64,000 bases of DNA, from NCBI GenBank assembly GCA_030407085.1, contig CM059587.1:101923001-101987000 (forward strand). Direction: 5' to 3'. The stretch comes from Trichopria drosophilae. Taxonomy: Eukaryota; Arthropoda; Insecta; Hymenoptera; Diapriidae. The notes under the pieces are model-generated. The model was not told where the DNA came from. It did not search any database and worked only from the letters and a program-made list of their open reading frames with translations. Below, one piece after another: positions 25,338 to 37,630 of the stretch; positions within the stretch are counted from its first letter, which is position 1, and the number at the start of each line of letters is the position of its first letter. A program made the translations under genes and the position numbers.

Positions 25338-28300
25338 TACATCCAACCCATGCATATATTCAAGCAGGATTTTACTTTTCAATATTATTTATTATTTTTC
25401 AAAACTCTCCGTTTTTCTTGAAAAACATAATGTTAAAAGAGTCTTTTAAAGAGATTTTTCATTGGTGGGGCATAAGTTGTATTATTTCATTTAATTTGTT
25501 AAAATCCGACCCACGTTACATCTTTTCATCTTTTAAAGAGGTTTCGTTAATTTCTGAATTTCTTTTCCATTCAAATTTCCTGAAACCATTAGAATACTTT
25601 TGGCGATAAGAATGAGTCGTTATAATGTAATCGATTACCAGAATAGTTTAAGATAACAACTATTTGTAAGAACTTGTTTGCAATATTTCAAAGAAAAGTA
25701 ACACCTTCGGGACCGGTAAAATGGACGGTCGTAAATTTCCTGCTGTTTTTCCAATTTCTCATCCTACGCACGAATGTTTCTTTACACAATGGAATTATTT
25801 GTGTCAAATTTTAATATCGGTGTGCGTAACGGGTATTTAAATAGTCGAGAAATATTATTTAATACATTATTTAATTTATACACTTCTTTAAATTTTTAGA
25901 TTCTTGGTATTATTTATGATGAGCTTATGCACATTATATCGTAATTTAAATTTTTTAGTTTTCCTTCTGTAATATAGGCAATTCAAAACTATTCAATTAG
26001 GAAACATTCATTTTTTGTTTGAAATTTGTTTATTTTATAATATGTATTAGATATACAACGACCTAAAAAACTTTAAACGCATTTTTTACATAGTTCTAGT
26101 AAGTTGAATATAAGAAATGAGGGATATTTAAATTGTTGTATTGTACTTGCCATTTTACAATTAATTTTGTTAACTTATTTAAAAAGATAATTTGATTTTT
26201 AATTCAGGGAAATATAGAAAATACACGTCAAAAAAGATACAAAAATAGTTTATTGAGAATGAATGTGCGCGCCTAGATACAAAGGTAGGATAACTAAAGC
26301 ACTTTTTAATTTAAATACGTGATTCACAATACTGGCATTTGAAGTTTTAATTAACTTCGTTTTTGACCGGGTTGGTATCAGAAAAACTCGATTGATAATT
26401 TAGTTCCTCGCAACCTGCGTTAACACAATTTCTCGACCTGAAGAATACATTTTATCTACAACAATCGAATTTAAAGTGTTATTAATTTTCCTACACATGT
26501 TTTTGTAATTTTTTCAATTTATTATTACAGCAGTTAGTGTGTATTTTATTTGCACTGGTCTAATTTTTTCTTAGTTGGATCATTTATCTTATTATAGTTA
26601 GCCAAAGTCATAATCTCATTTCTCAGAAACTTCTGAACGGTAACTTTTTATCTCATAATCTACGATGATATAATAAAATTCTTTCTGTGTCTAAATCAAG
26701 TTTTAGTTTACGGCTTTCATTGGTATTATCACGCTTCTGAATAGTTCTCCATCTTTTTATACACATTTTGCATCTTATGATATTTTTCAATTTCCTTTCA
26801 TATATTTTATATCCGTATTAAATACATAAAGAGGGATGGGCTTGTCAAAATAATAATATCATATAATAATATACGTAAATACGTTGAAAGGTTTTAAATT
26901 TTTAATAATCTTCAATATCACACAAGATAACACATACCATCCGCACTCAAACTTGAATAATAATTCACTAATAAGAAATATTATCTTAAATAATGACTGC
27001 TTAAAACCAATTATAAAGTAAATTTAATTTTAAAGTGTTAAATGTAGTATAGGGAATATTATAATCTGAAATTCAAAAACTTACGTATTTAAAAAAATTG
27101 TTTAATTCTTGCAACTCTTAAGAAACTCTTTACTTTACTAATATTCTTAAAAGCTTTTCACTTAACGTTGTCTCTCTTCTAGTAAGCTATGACGTTGAAT
27201 CTTTTTGTATTCTCTTTTTAGGTATTTTGAACAATTTTCAAATTCATCACATCATTAAGTTCAGGTACCTGCAGTAATATAAAATACATATTGTAGATAA
27301 TGTGATGGATATTTTGAGGACCGCAAATTATAAAATTTTTTTTTTTGCTGTTCACAAACACGACAAAATATTTTTTGAAAGCGAACTCATAACTAAACAA
27401 AGTTTGTAAGAGTTGTTCGTACAAAAGATAATTTGAGTAGTTGGAAGGGAATATCTTAGATATCAAAGAAACCAGTTCATTCTGCATGCAATTTTTTGAA
27501 AAATAACGACTTGTCAGTTTTGTTAAGTCTTCAGTGTATTCTTTTTCACTATAACGTCGGAGAAGAAATATTTTCAATTGAAGTGTAATTTTGAAATTGC
27601 AGGAGAAAATAAAAAAATATCATAACATATTTTCTTCACAATTTTACCGATGATTAATTACATATGTGAAACAAAAACATGTGAGACATTGCACGTGAAA
27701 CGGGCAGTTGAAAACATCGATTTCACAGATTTTTTTCGTATTTTAGATGATAATATAGGGCTCCAGTTAAAATTTCAGCCAGAAATAAATGTTTGTAAAC
27801 CAAGAAAAAACATTAAATGTTTAAAAAACTACAAGAAAATAACGAAAGTTTCATTTTTCCATCGCTGGTATTTTATAGTTTAAATTGTTATTATCATACT
27901 AAAATAACAAATAAGCCTACTAATTATCCTTCGTTAGAAAATAGATTTTAATTAATTACACATTTTTATGAATATTCTATAATACATCTTATCTTTATAA
28001 TAATAAAAATAACATCGGTTTCATTCAGTTAATTTTGTTATATTAATGAATGCAGACTGTTGAAAGTTTATGATATTCGATAGAAAACGAGGCAATTTTC
28101 TTGGTAGCCGCAAATATCCTTTCTTGGGCTCGTTTCATGAGTAGAACTTTGTGGCGACTTGAATAAGTACTCTTGGCTGGATTTCAAGATTTCCCAATTG
28201 CTGGAATTCAAATTTTGGGTAATATTTCCACCTTTTCGTTACTTGCTCCGTTTTATTGTCGCATACACGATTTTACTTACATAGACACTTTATTAGCTTT

Positions 28301-29201
28301 CAACTAGATTTCGAAACTGTTAATTTTATGGCTTTATTATACACTAAAACAGTCAACTTAGAAGTAGTTAAATAATTTATTATTCGTATACTGAAATTTA
28401 TTATTATTAGATTTATATAGTGAATGATATTTTCGTAGTTACAGGAGCTCTGAAATTTCGACCCTGTCCATAATATGTATCTATAAACTTTATTATTTCC
28501 TTTATTTTATTCCTTTCTTTAATTAAACTGACAATTAAATTTAATGGCTTAGGTAAATATTGATTTAAATTTAGGAAGATTTTGTTTAACTATGGTATAT
28601 TCGTTTAAATATTTAATCAATCAGTTCAAGTAATTAAATAAAACCGTTTCAGTTTTTTGTAGTGAGCCTCAGCAAGGATTTTAAACCAAAAGTATTTAAG
28701 AAAAATAAATGCGAGACTTGCATGATCGATTCTCGTTGAAACAAATGCGACCGTTGTATCTATCCTAGGGATTTAGCAGATTTTTACGGATTATAATTTT
28801 AAGAGCCATAACGTATATACAACAACGACAACATATAATCCACCTTTAAATTTATAATATGAATATTAAAAATGCTTTACGCGAGATCAGTGGATAATCT
28901 GTGACATATTTGCAATAAATGAATTGTTAGTATTCTGTAAATGATTGGTCGTATTGCGATTACTATTAGATTAATTTTAGTAATATTAGAATTTGTCATA
29001 TTCTGAACATTAAATTAAATAAACAATTAAGTTTTGCTCGGTAATACGTTCCTCTTACAAATTGTGGTAATCACAATTATACTTAATTGTTTATTTAATT
29101 TAATTAAAGTGGTCAAGAATTATACCTGAATTTATTTAATTATTATTTTCTGAACATTAATCGTAAGAATTCAAAATGGTTTTACATATATTTAGTGTTT
29201 A
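25338..29201. other. AT-rich intronic DNA, no features seen
   Basis: Includes a 119-codon open frame on the - strand (27577..27218) with Lys/Phe/Tyr/Asn-rich sequence and no recognisable motif, treated as chance. No exon, RNA gene or organised repeat was identified. Confidence 0.5.
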
Positions 29202-29460
29202 CAAGTAGAGTCCTGGTATAATTGCGTCTCGCTATATTTACGTCCCAGAATATTTGCCCGGTTCCGTCTCGATATATTTACCTGTCGCCGCTCTCTTTTC
29301 CTCCACCTTTCGGGGTGGGGCCTCAGGAAGGGCTTTCTATGATGCCACGAACACAATACTACTGCCGGGAGTGGAAGAAGTTCCCCTTCTTTTGGTAAAT
29401 ATAACGAGACGGAAGTGGAAGGTGACGAACCGAGTGGGTAAACATACCAGGACTCTACTG
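29202..29460. mobile_element. TA-flanked MITE, pogo/Tigger-like (Tc1/mariner superfamily)
   Basis: The right end, read inward, is CAGTAGAGTCCTGGTAT, and the left end is CAAGTAGAGTCCTGGTAT, one base different in length; both abut a TA dinucleotide (29200..29201 and 29461..29462). Inside, GTCTCGNTATATTTAC occurs twice directly (29226, 29266) and once inverted (29395..29410), extending the terminal symmetry. TA target duplication and CAGT ends are typical of pogo/Tigger elements. There is no transposase frame, so this 259-base copy would be non-autonomous. A central GC-rich part (about 29282..29390) is unpaired. Confidence 0.7.
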
Positions 29461-29462
29461 TA

Positions 29463-30329
29463 CTTGTATTTGAATTTAAACTTTGTTCCTTAAAATATAT
29501 TTGCATGGAGAATGTTTAATCGAACTTACATGGTTTGTCTCTATAATGCTTTAATGTTCTTTAAGTTCTTTAATTTTCTAATGAAAACCGTGCACATCGT
29601 GGATTAAGAGTGTAATCTGCTACATTCCTGAGCCACAAGTATCAAAATCTGAAGTTATGGATTTTCAATTTTCGGACATGCTTGGTTTATAATATTATCA
29701 TTATCAAACGAAAATTAAAAGAGCTCCCGGATTTCATTTTGACCCTTTAATACCCAAATGTAAACAGTTTTTTCATGAACTTTGATATTATATTTTAGCA
29801 TTTAAACTCCACGAGAAACATTTTTCATTAGTCATTTCTTATTGGCCAAGATCCAATCTCTTTCCAATGATGCATGTCATTATTTTTCAAATTGTGAAAT
29901 AAACAAGTTGTACACGTTTTTAAAAAACAAAACATGAAATTGTTTGGTTTTATTTTCGATTTATCATATTTCAAAACAGTTGATTATTTTTGTTTACCCA
30001 AAGTTGCCATATATTTTTTTGGACATTATCGTGCATAATTATTAATTTTCAAGCGTTAATTTTGAGCTATAATGAAATTTGTAATATATGCAAGTTATTC
30101 TCATTCCACAAAGTTTACATTAAAGGAGAAGTAAATTATTATGATTAATTTCTAAATTCACGAACCTAACCTCAATTAGCCGGAAGTTATGAAGAGAATG
30201 TAATCTGCCACATAACAAACTTTACGAACTTTATTGTATTTTTTTATTTTATTATATAAAAATTCGTTTGTACACGGTTAGTAATTATTCGCCTCAATAT
30301 CGCTACAAATTGACTGATGAAATTCGGCT
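29463..30329. other. AT-rich intronic DNA with a diverged AACCC-type repeat start
   Basis: Near 29743, CCCTTTAATACCCAAATGTA precedes AACAGTTTTTTCATG. It resembles CCCATTAAGTCCCAAATGGA at 31283 and CCCATTAATAACTGAAATGG at 33182. Otherwise nothing was seen. Confidence 0.4.
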
Positions 30330-30745
30330 GAATTATTCATGCGAATGAATCAAATCTGCAGATCACGAGAATTTTCGTTAATGAAGCTCGCTTGCAGGCT
30401 GAATTTTTCTCTGCGATCCGACATATTTTCGAGGGGGCAAAATCGAGTTTCGTCAAAAAAGGCGAATGTCATTTGCACATTCATACGCGAAGCGTTTAGC
30501 GGTCCATTGTCTCTTTTTTGTACTCGGCCTCTTTATTCAAGCTTGGGATTCCCGCTGGTGCGCGCATCCCAAAACTCGGGGGCGGAGGTACGGGGGTTTG
30601 GGGGTGGCGAAGGGATGTTGTACTCAAAGGCTGTCTTTCCGTTTCTGGGAGCTACGTCCCCGGGAGATTACGACGTTACGCCATGTTAAGACCTGCTTGC
30701 GCGTTTTGTCGAGCTTAAACGGGCCTCTTTTACCGTATCTTACCC
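30330..30745. promoter_or_regulatory. GC-rich intronic block with a G-quadruplex-type motif
   Basis: A block of clearly raised CG content inside AT-rich intron. It has overlapping open frames in all three + frames (116 codons at 30339, 102 at 30466, 66 at 30518) with no domain, as expected of GC-rich noncoding DNA. From 30578 to 30614 there are four runs of at least three G (five, five, five and three) separated by 9, 3 and 7 bases. Candidate enhancer, alternative promoter or conserved noncoding element of eag; no paired splice sites were recognised. Confidence 0.35.
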
Positions 30746-30914
30746 TCTCATATTATCCAACGTCTAATGTGTAATATATGTAATATATATGATTTTTTCA
30801 AAAATAATTAAAAGGATTTAGAACATTTTGATGAAAAATTATACTTCACAACGTGAATTGGCATATTAGATAAATGAATTCGTTAAGATGATTTGGGTAA
30901 GAGAAAAGCAAGGC

Positions 30915-31061
30915 GCGGGTGGTCGAGAAACCGACACACCAAAAACCGGAAGTAAAAAAACCGACCGTCAAACAGCCGACAAACCCAATGAAAGGTTTTT
31001 TGTCCTATGGCTTTTGATTTTCGTTTTTTTACAGGTTTGTCGGTTTGTCGATCCGCACCCG
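30915..31061. repeat. CCGACA-rich foldback element, copy 1
   Basis: Left end GCGGGTGGTCGAGAAACCGA continues CACACC; the right end read inward is CGGGTGCGGATCGACAAACC continuing GACAAACC, giving imperfect terminal inverted repeats. Between them A-rich tracts alternate with CCGAC (AAAAACCGG, AAAACCGACCG, CAGCCGACAAACCC). No coding capacity. Related copies lie at 47625 and 49642. Confidence 0.6.
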
Positions 31062-31264
31062 TAAAAAAGGTTCCGATTTCATAACAAATTTGTCATTATA
31101 TGACATTCAATTCGAAAATAACAGACAATCGCAACACAATAATAAAATTAGTTATCTCGATGTTAGAATTATTATTCCAGCATATGAAAACTTAAAACTA
31201 GAATGAAATATTTCAATATACAATCGATATAATTTATGATTTGGAAGATGGCACTATAAAATGT

Positions 31265-32000
31265 TCAGGTACATAATTTAACCCATTAAGTCCCAAATGG
31301 ACATTTTTTCAGTACAATTGTCAACGGTTGTATTTTGTGTAAAAAAAGGTTCTAAATAATTAGGCATAAGGCATATCTGACGTAAAATTAACCGAACTTT
31401 CGGCATCTGCTATTAGATTTTTCAAAAAATACAACAGTGAAAAACTGTATGCGATTTAAAAAAAAACATGCATTTTTCAAATGAACTTTTTTCTTATTTC
31501 GTCTTTTCACATTGAAATCGTTTCAGAATTCCTCTAAAGGGTAAAGAGATCGTGGGCTCGAACCTTAAACATTAAAATGTGTCTACACCCATTTTGAAAA
31601 TAAAGGTGAAAGCATCCAAAATATGGCGGCTCAAACACAAAGAAACCAGCGTAAAATTCTGGAATTTTTTATTCGAAAACGATAGACTTTAGGAAAAAAT
31701 GTTACAGAACAAAAAGTTCTTACAATTGATCAATGAATACGCTGAATTTTTTTCAGAATTTTTTGAACATTTTTTCATTTTTCAAAATCCTGAAATTTTC
31801 AAAATAAAAAAAATGTTCAAAAGTGTTCAAAGATATTTCTTAGACGTGCATTCGTAGAAATGTTTAAGGGGATGTGTTGCCCTTTCATCAAGGGATTTTC
31901 AGCAAAAATAATACAAATTTGTAAGAAAAACAGTATGAAATATAATAGGATTCGCATCATTCAAGGCAACTATTGCACGAATAAAAAAATTATATGCAGT
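31265..32000. repeat. Degenerate interspersed repeat region (AACCCATTAAGTCCCAAATG start)
   Basis: AACCCATTAAGTCCCAAATG at 31281 resembles starts at 29743 and 33180 and, more loosely, AACCCTTGAGTGC at 39341. The following sequence (GAAAATAAAGGTGAAAGCATC, then AAAATATGGCGGCTC) has no coding signature. Probably a decayed member of a dispersed family; boundaries not defined. Confidence 0.3.
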
Positions 32001-33347
32001 GCAAACAAGTGGACCTTCAGGTATTCTTAAAGAGGTAATAAAAATATATATTGTCTCAGTTAAAGTTCATATATTATTTTGAAATATTCAGACAAATATA
32101 TATTTGAATCCATAAATTGGTTCAGTGTAAGCCAAATGCTTGTTAACTTTTGCAACAAGCGTCGGTATTTAAATATTTAATGAATGCAGTTAGTAAACAC
32201 ATCGTTGTTGGAAGAATTAAAATGGCAATTGAACGTGACAGCATGAGCTTCATGGTTTGATGTGTGAATACCTGGATTAAACTATCACCAAATGAAAACG
32301 AAAATACAGATTTCAAGGCAGGACTTCAGTCACGTTAGAGCAGCAACGAGTTAAAATAAAAGGCAATATAAAATGTTATGTATCAAACAACATGTAATTA
32401 CAATATGTAAAATTTGAATAATATTAATGGGGATTATAAATAATATATAACAAATATCAATGAATATATTAAAATCTCGTTTCAAAAAGGCTTGGACTAA
32501 TATCCAGGTAACCGACGAAAGACAAACAGATTACAAAATTTTATAAAAGCTTTACGTGAAAAAAACCAAAAAGAATAAAGAAATACAAATCATAAAAGAC
32601 CATAACAGTCGACTAGAAAAATAAAGATACTTGTACAAACAGTAACTCTATAGGAAAACTGAACAAAGAGAGATCGAAAATCTATTTTTAGAACGATTTT
32701 GAAAGAACGAAACAAAAACGCGAGGAAGGCAACAAACTGGTAAAACTATATTGAAAAGATATAAAATTTTGAAAATAAAATATAACAAGTATTATTCAGT
32801 TAAAATTGTGAATTCGCAAATGAGTCAATTTCAAAGAAATCAATTAAAAATAATCAATATTTTGAAAAATAATTAGGATATTTATAGGTAAAATTAATTC
32901 GGAAACAGAAAAAATACAAATTACTACAAAAAATATGATAGTTTTCCCATTTCATCAAAACAGAGAATTTATAAAACTGAAATGTGAGTGACTGAATAAA
33001 AACTTCATATAAGGAGAAAATGATCAGAAATACTGTCTTTGTTAATAGAGGAAACATTGTAATGCAAACTTCAAATTTTCACCGTCATCGCTTCAAAAAT
33101 TGAACCGATCTACGCAAAGAAAAAACATTAAATTAAGATGATAACAATCGTTATTTTGATTACCATGAACCCTGTCTTCAACCCATTAATAACTGAAATG
33201 GCATTTTTTACATTTCAACTTTAAGCAAGTAGTATAATTTAAGTTTAATTATTTAGTATCAAATTCGAAGTTAAAAAATATTGAAAATATCTTGACTGAA
33301 AATATCTTGGTGGTTGAAAATCAGTACTCGTTGGTTTTCAGGGTCGC
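32001..33347. other. AT-rich intronic DNA
   Basis: No recognisable exon, RNA gene or element, except the repeat-like start near 33180. A Lys/Asn-rich stretch near 32480..32700 could be very old coding debris, but no motif can be read. Confidence 0.4.
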
Positions 33348-33349
33348 TA

Positions 33350-33434
33350 CCCTGCAAACACGGAATGTAACAGTTATGTAATATTTACGTAATAGTTATA
33401 TTGTTACATAACTGTTACTTTTGTGTTTGCAGGG
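33350..33434. mobile_element. 85-base palindromic MITE with CCCTGCAAACAC ends and TA target site
   Basis: CCCTGCAAACAC (33350..33361) and GTGTTTGCAGGG (33423..33434) are exact inverted repeats, flanked on both sides by TA (33348..33349 and 33435..33436). The symmetry continues inward with GTAACAGTTATGTAA and TTACATAACTGTTAC, interrupted by a short mismatch, leaving a loop of roughly 20 bases. TA duplication fits the Tc1/mariner superfamily. There is no room for coding sequence. The near-perfect arms suggest a young insertion or recurrent mobilisation. Confidence 0.75.
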
Positions 33435-33504
33435 TAATTACAAATCTGATAATTCAAAATTAAAAAAAAAACGGAACAAACGTTTTTTTAAAGTTGTCCA
33501 CTAT

Positions 33505-33600
33505 ATTAAAACGGCCATTTTTAATTTTGCAAAATAAACACCGAATCCATAATTACCGACCCTGACAACATCTAAGTTACAATTTTGAAGCAAATTGCAT
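33505..33600. repeat. Copy of the GCCATTTTTAATTTTGCAAA repeat
   Basis: CGGCCATTTTTAATTTTGCA continues into AATAAACACCGAATCCATAATTACCGACCCTG. Similar blocks occur at 4737 and 9212. GGTTTTCAGGGTCGC at 33333..33347, on the other side of the palindromic MITE, may be the same family split by that insertion. Confidence 0.35.
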
Positions 33601-34429
33601 TGCAATTGAATAATTTTTGAAAAACTTTGTTATTTTTAACCATTCGTAAAATATAAAGGACCACTTGATCTTTATATTAATAATAAATAAATAATAAATA
33701 AAATAAACCTTATTATTTAGGGTTAATACGCCCAAAACACCCTCATTTTATCTCGAATCATAAAAAGTATAATTTTTCTTCTAGATAACATATATTTTAA
33801 TCATTTGGCAAGCATTTTGAGGGGCGGAAAATAGGCCTTTTTTTATTAAAAATTGGTGCTAATTCTTTGTTATCATTGCTAAATTTAATGATTTAGAATT
33901 TTTCACAAGAATTATTCAAAGAGAAATAACAGAATAAATAAATACAAGAATAAAAATTAGTTCAGGTCATAATATATTATCAAACAATGTATTTCTGCGA
34001 TAACTAAAAGTTTATATCTTTTTAAAATCATGCGCTCTCCATGTATGTAATATGTATTCTTTGAAGTATATTTAAAATAAAATGTTTAAAGGAATATTAT
34101 ATTTATTGTAGTATGCAAACAATTTTTGTAAATTTAAAAATTCAGATAGAAACAAAAAAACTTTTAGTTCATATAAATTTCGACGTTAAAAGTCCCATAG
34201 TGTAGGGAAGGTATTCCGTATACATAGAGGAAAATATAGTCATGTATTGAGATCTGTATACAAGACTTAATTAAATTAAGATCGTTAGTTAAGTATTTAC
34301 ATATTTTTATGTTAATCGTAATTATATTCATTGATGGTATCAATTCCAAACAGCAGTAAAACGCTGTTATAAAAATAAACTGTTTTACCGACCAATTTCA
34401 ATTTGAAATAGGTCCAAATGCATTTACTT
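33601..34429. other. AT-rich intronic DNA, no features seen
   Basis: Contains a short AATAAATAATAAATAAAATAA stretch near 33680 and no recognisable gene or element. Confidence 0.4.
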
Positions 34430-34790
34430 GCCCAGTTTTCCTAAAAAAACGTAATCGCAGTTCAGATTTACTCCAAGTGTAAAACGAGCGTAAATCCACT
34501 CTTAAACATCAATTTTCGCCCCTTTTATCATCGGTCGTTTCGATATCTAGCAAGACCGACATCGCGTAAGGTTTCCTACTAACGCGGAATCACCTAGAAA
34601 CTGCAGGGTCGCCCGTCGAAATCGGTTTAAATTTCTATTACAACAGCTGACCTACAGCACGACTGTGGGACCGATCGATCGTTTAAATGCAGACAGTCGT
34701 CGCGTTTTTCACGTTTTTGGCCTTAATCCTTTTCCACGATCGCGCCAACACGCAAGCTCGATCCGCTTACTCCTCATTGTACTTTCGATT
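34430..34790. promoter_or_regulatory. GC-rich intronic block
   Basis: CG-rich sequence (for example CGGTCGTTTCGATATC near 34532, GGGACCGATCGATCG near 34667, CACGATCGCGCCAACACG near 34735) within AT-rich intron. No open frame with a domain. Candidate conserved noncoding or enhancer sequence. Confidence 0.3.
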
Positions 34791-35389
34791 ACATTTTTAA
34801 AATGAAGAAATTAACAGTAACGGGCTGAATAATTATCTGTATTTCATTCTTTTCATGGAGTTTTAGAGATATTGATACCCAATTTTTGAAAATAATTGAT
34901 TACAAACATAAAAATTGACAACCGTTAATTTCAATGGTTTTTTTTACTTATAATTTATAAGCATTATTTGTTTATTTATTTACAATATGAACAATGTTCT
35001 CGTTTTTTTAATGACCTTGAAATTAAAAAAATACCCTAACCCAAAAATGTTTAAAAATTCACAAAAATACCAAAAAAATCCAGCAAATGTTAGAAAATTT
35101 GTGTTTTTTTTTTGCGGGAGAATTGATTCGTAGTTCATATCGAATTCGGTGAATATTTCCGGAGACTAGAAATGAAAAGGATAACAAAAATGGTGACAAT
35201 TTTGTTCTATTTTTTAATGTCCAGAACTTCTAAGGCCCAATCTGAGTCAAAATTCTACCAAAAAACCTGAAAAAAAAAACATAAAATTCTGAGAAATTTT
35301 GAATATTTCTTAAGTTTTTTTTTTAATTTACTCGCTTTGTTCTTTTTTGTTTAATGGTTGGTCTAGATTATCAATTTTTTTGTCAGAAA
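34791..35389. other. AT-rich intronic DNA before the LINE
   Basis: Mostly homopolymer-rich AT sequence. It contains the left half of a 19-base inverted repeat (35007..35025) whose partner lies beyond the LINE at 37702..37720. Confidence 0.4.
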
Positions 35390-35528
35390 TATAGTAGTAG
35401 TAGTTTATTATGCTCCACATTACATGTGCTTACATAGACTTCCATGTCAATTCTCATCATAATCCAAATTATACAAAATACAAAAACGCCATTGACCAGG
35501 TACAGCAGGCAGCCGGCTAACTATTCAT

Positions 35529-35565
35529 TTTCTCTCTCTCTCTCTCTCGCTCTCTCTCTCTCTCT

Positions 35566-35596
<31 letters not shown>

Positions 35597-35600
35597 TCTC
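35529..35600. repeat. CT/GA microsatellite inside the LINE 3' region
   Basis: A run of CT repeats on + (GA on the element strand) interrupted by CGCT and CCCCC. On the element strand it follows the zinc-knuckle region, where the frame becomes an Arg-Glu run, so it lies at the very end of ORF2 and probably grew from a purine-rich coding tail. Confidence 0.9.
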
Positions 35601-36589
35601 ACTCGCTCTATCATTTCCATCCACCTGATTCCTCTACCATCCTCATTCAGAACATCCACACCAATTTCGCCATCCTCTCTCACATACTCGCAGTTATATC
35701 TCAAGTGTTCAACATTCACTTTCCCTTTCGCACACAGTCTACACTTTCTATCATCCTCATTCATCCAGTACATATACCCCCTCTCTTCGTTCCCACATCT
35801 CCACCTCGCTATTGTCATCAATCTTTTCCCCTCATTTCTCTTACATACTCTTATGTAAGTTGGTATACCAAGCACTCTTGTGTATCTCGCACATGACTTT
35901 GACGCTCTCACCTTTTCTCCTCTCTCTTGTTCATCAACCTCTATGTCGCTTTCTCTCAACAGTTCCCATTTATTTTCTCCCCAATCATTCAACGCCATCT
36001 GACTCATGCCTCCTCTCCATAAATAATTCTCCTTCTCAACGCTCTCTTTTGCCCATTCACTCCTAACCTTTTCCCTTTCAGTCTTTATTTTTTCTATTAT
36101 GCACTTCATCGCTATCTCTCCTCCCTCCTTTCTCTAGTTTTTCCTCAAACCTGCCCGCCCTCCATCCCGTTTCCACTCTCATTTTATTTCTTTTTAACTC
36201 CTCCCTTGCTATGTATCCCGGTGTCCTCCGTTCCAGCCCCAAAATCCACTTCAATTACTTTTCTTGAACCGCCTCCACCTCCTTCCACTCCTTGAACCCC
36301 CATATCTCCACTCCATAGAATAAGATTCCCTTCACTACGCTGTCAAACAGTTTTAATCTCCATCTCACATCCCCCTTAAACTTTCTCTCCCCGAAACTCC
36401 ATACCCATCCCATTGCTACCCTAGCTCTTCTAACCTTTTCCCTGATATGTTCTTTTTCTCCTCCATGCCTTGTTACCACGTACCCTAAATAATTATATTC
36501 CTTCACTTCCTCTATCCTTTCTCCTCCCCACCACTAGAATCTTTCCTTCTCTCTCACTCCCTTATTTTTAAAAACCATTACCTTAGACT

Positions 36590-36605
36590 TCACTATACTT
36601 TAGGT
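36590..36605 (-). other. Internal deletion junction in the LINE reverse transcriptase
   Basis: On the - strand, codons for WALFVDLK run directly into a new frame reading IVKSKVMVFKN. In intact relatives the aspartate-bearing VDLKAAFD segment, the QG box and the YADD catalytic box come between these two. All are missing here, leaving no palm active site. Confidence 0.75.
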
Positions 36606-37630
36606 CCACAAATAACGCCCACACTTTCTTCTTCTCTTTTAATCTTCCTCCCACTATATGCTTCAAGATCTTAATATTCTCCACAGTCCCTCTTCCTCTT
36701 CTGAATCCCGCTTGCGATCTACATCACCCTCCCTTCTCCTCTAGCTCTTTCACCAACCTTCTGTTCAATATATTGGCGTATAACTTATATTCCGTGCTCG
36801 TCATCGTTACACCTCTGTAGTTTCCCGGCTCCTTTCTATCACCCCGCTTCCAAATTGGTACCACTACTCCTACCTTCCATTTCTCCGGAAACCCTTCCCC
36901 TCTCCACACCCCCTTCAAAATTTCCCCCAATCTTTTCTCCGTTCTTTCGCCTCCTTCCTTCCATGCCTCATTTTTTATACCATCAGGTCCTGCTGCTTTA
37001 CTCTTTTACAGCGTTTTTATCTCCATTCTTATCTCATCGTCACTTATCCCTTCGTCTCCTACTTTATCGAATTCCCTTCTGTATCCTCCCTCCGCTATCT
37101 TTTCCTCCACTCCCCCCAGTGTTCCAATGAAGTGCTTCACCCATTCCTCCATTCCAATCTCTTTGCTTACCCCTTCCCTTTTCTTCCTTCCTTTGTTTAT
37201 AAAACTCCACGCCTCTGACTCCGTCTTTATCTTTTCTATCTCCTTTTCCTCCCTTCTCTTCTGTTCCACCTCCTTCTTTTCACAAAGCTCTCAGTGCTCT
37301 TTCCTGCACTGTATAAATTCTGCATGCCTATCTTCGTTATGTTCTCTCCTGTATCTCCTTCTCGCTCTGTGCATTTCTCTCTTTTTTTCCCTGCATTCTA
37401 TGTCCCACCACGGGCACCAACCTATCCCTTTCCTCTTACCCTTTCTTCTCCATTCCACTGCCCCGATTATTTCTCTTTCCAACTCCTCCCACCCCTCTTG
37501 AACCCCTACCTCTTTCCATTCTATCCTCTCCATTGCATTCCGATACCTCCTTGTCCCCTCCTCTGACCAATCCTGTACCCTTTCCTCTTCTTCCGTACTA
37601 AATAACCGTACCATAAATTTTACCACTTTG

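Larger units (their letters stand above)
35390..37630 (-). mobile_element. 5'-truncated non-LTR retrotransposon (LINE) with decayed ORF2
   Basis: Read on the - strand, the element starts inside ORF2 near 37626, after where an endonuclease domain would be. The linker has WWDIECREKKREMHRARRRY, then the next frame (37269..37006) carries a WSFINKGRKK-type segment. RT fingers follow with KAAGPDGIKNEAW and GFPEKWKVGVVVPIWKRGDR (36930..36724), then AGFRRGRGTVENIKILKH and WALFVDLK. Next comes KSKVMVFKN and VKEYNYLGYVVTRHGG (thumb), with LFDSVVKGILFYGVEIWGF. The C-terminal part (36109..35525) has a Cys-Cys-His-Cys cluster in CRLCAKGKVNVEHLRYNC. The 3' end is a short UTR ending AATAAACTACTACTACTA, with TAG/CTA repeats as tail (35395..35410 on +). 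Stops and frameshifts separate the segments. The composition resembles LINEs common in Hymenoptera; clade assignment is uncertain. Confidence 0.85.

Noticed and set aside
27218..27577. 119-codon - strand open frame
   Set aside because: Low-complexity Lys/Phe/Tyr/Asn content typical of AT-rich DNA and no motif; no neighbouring exon.
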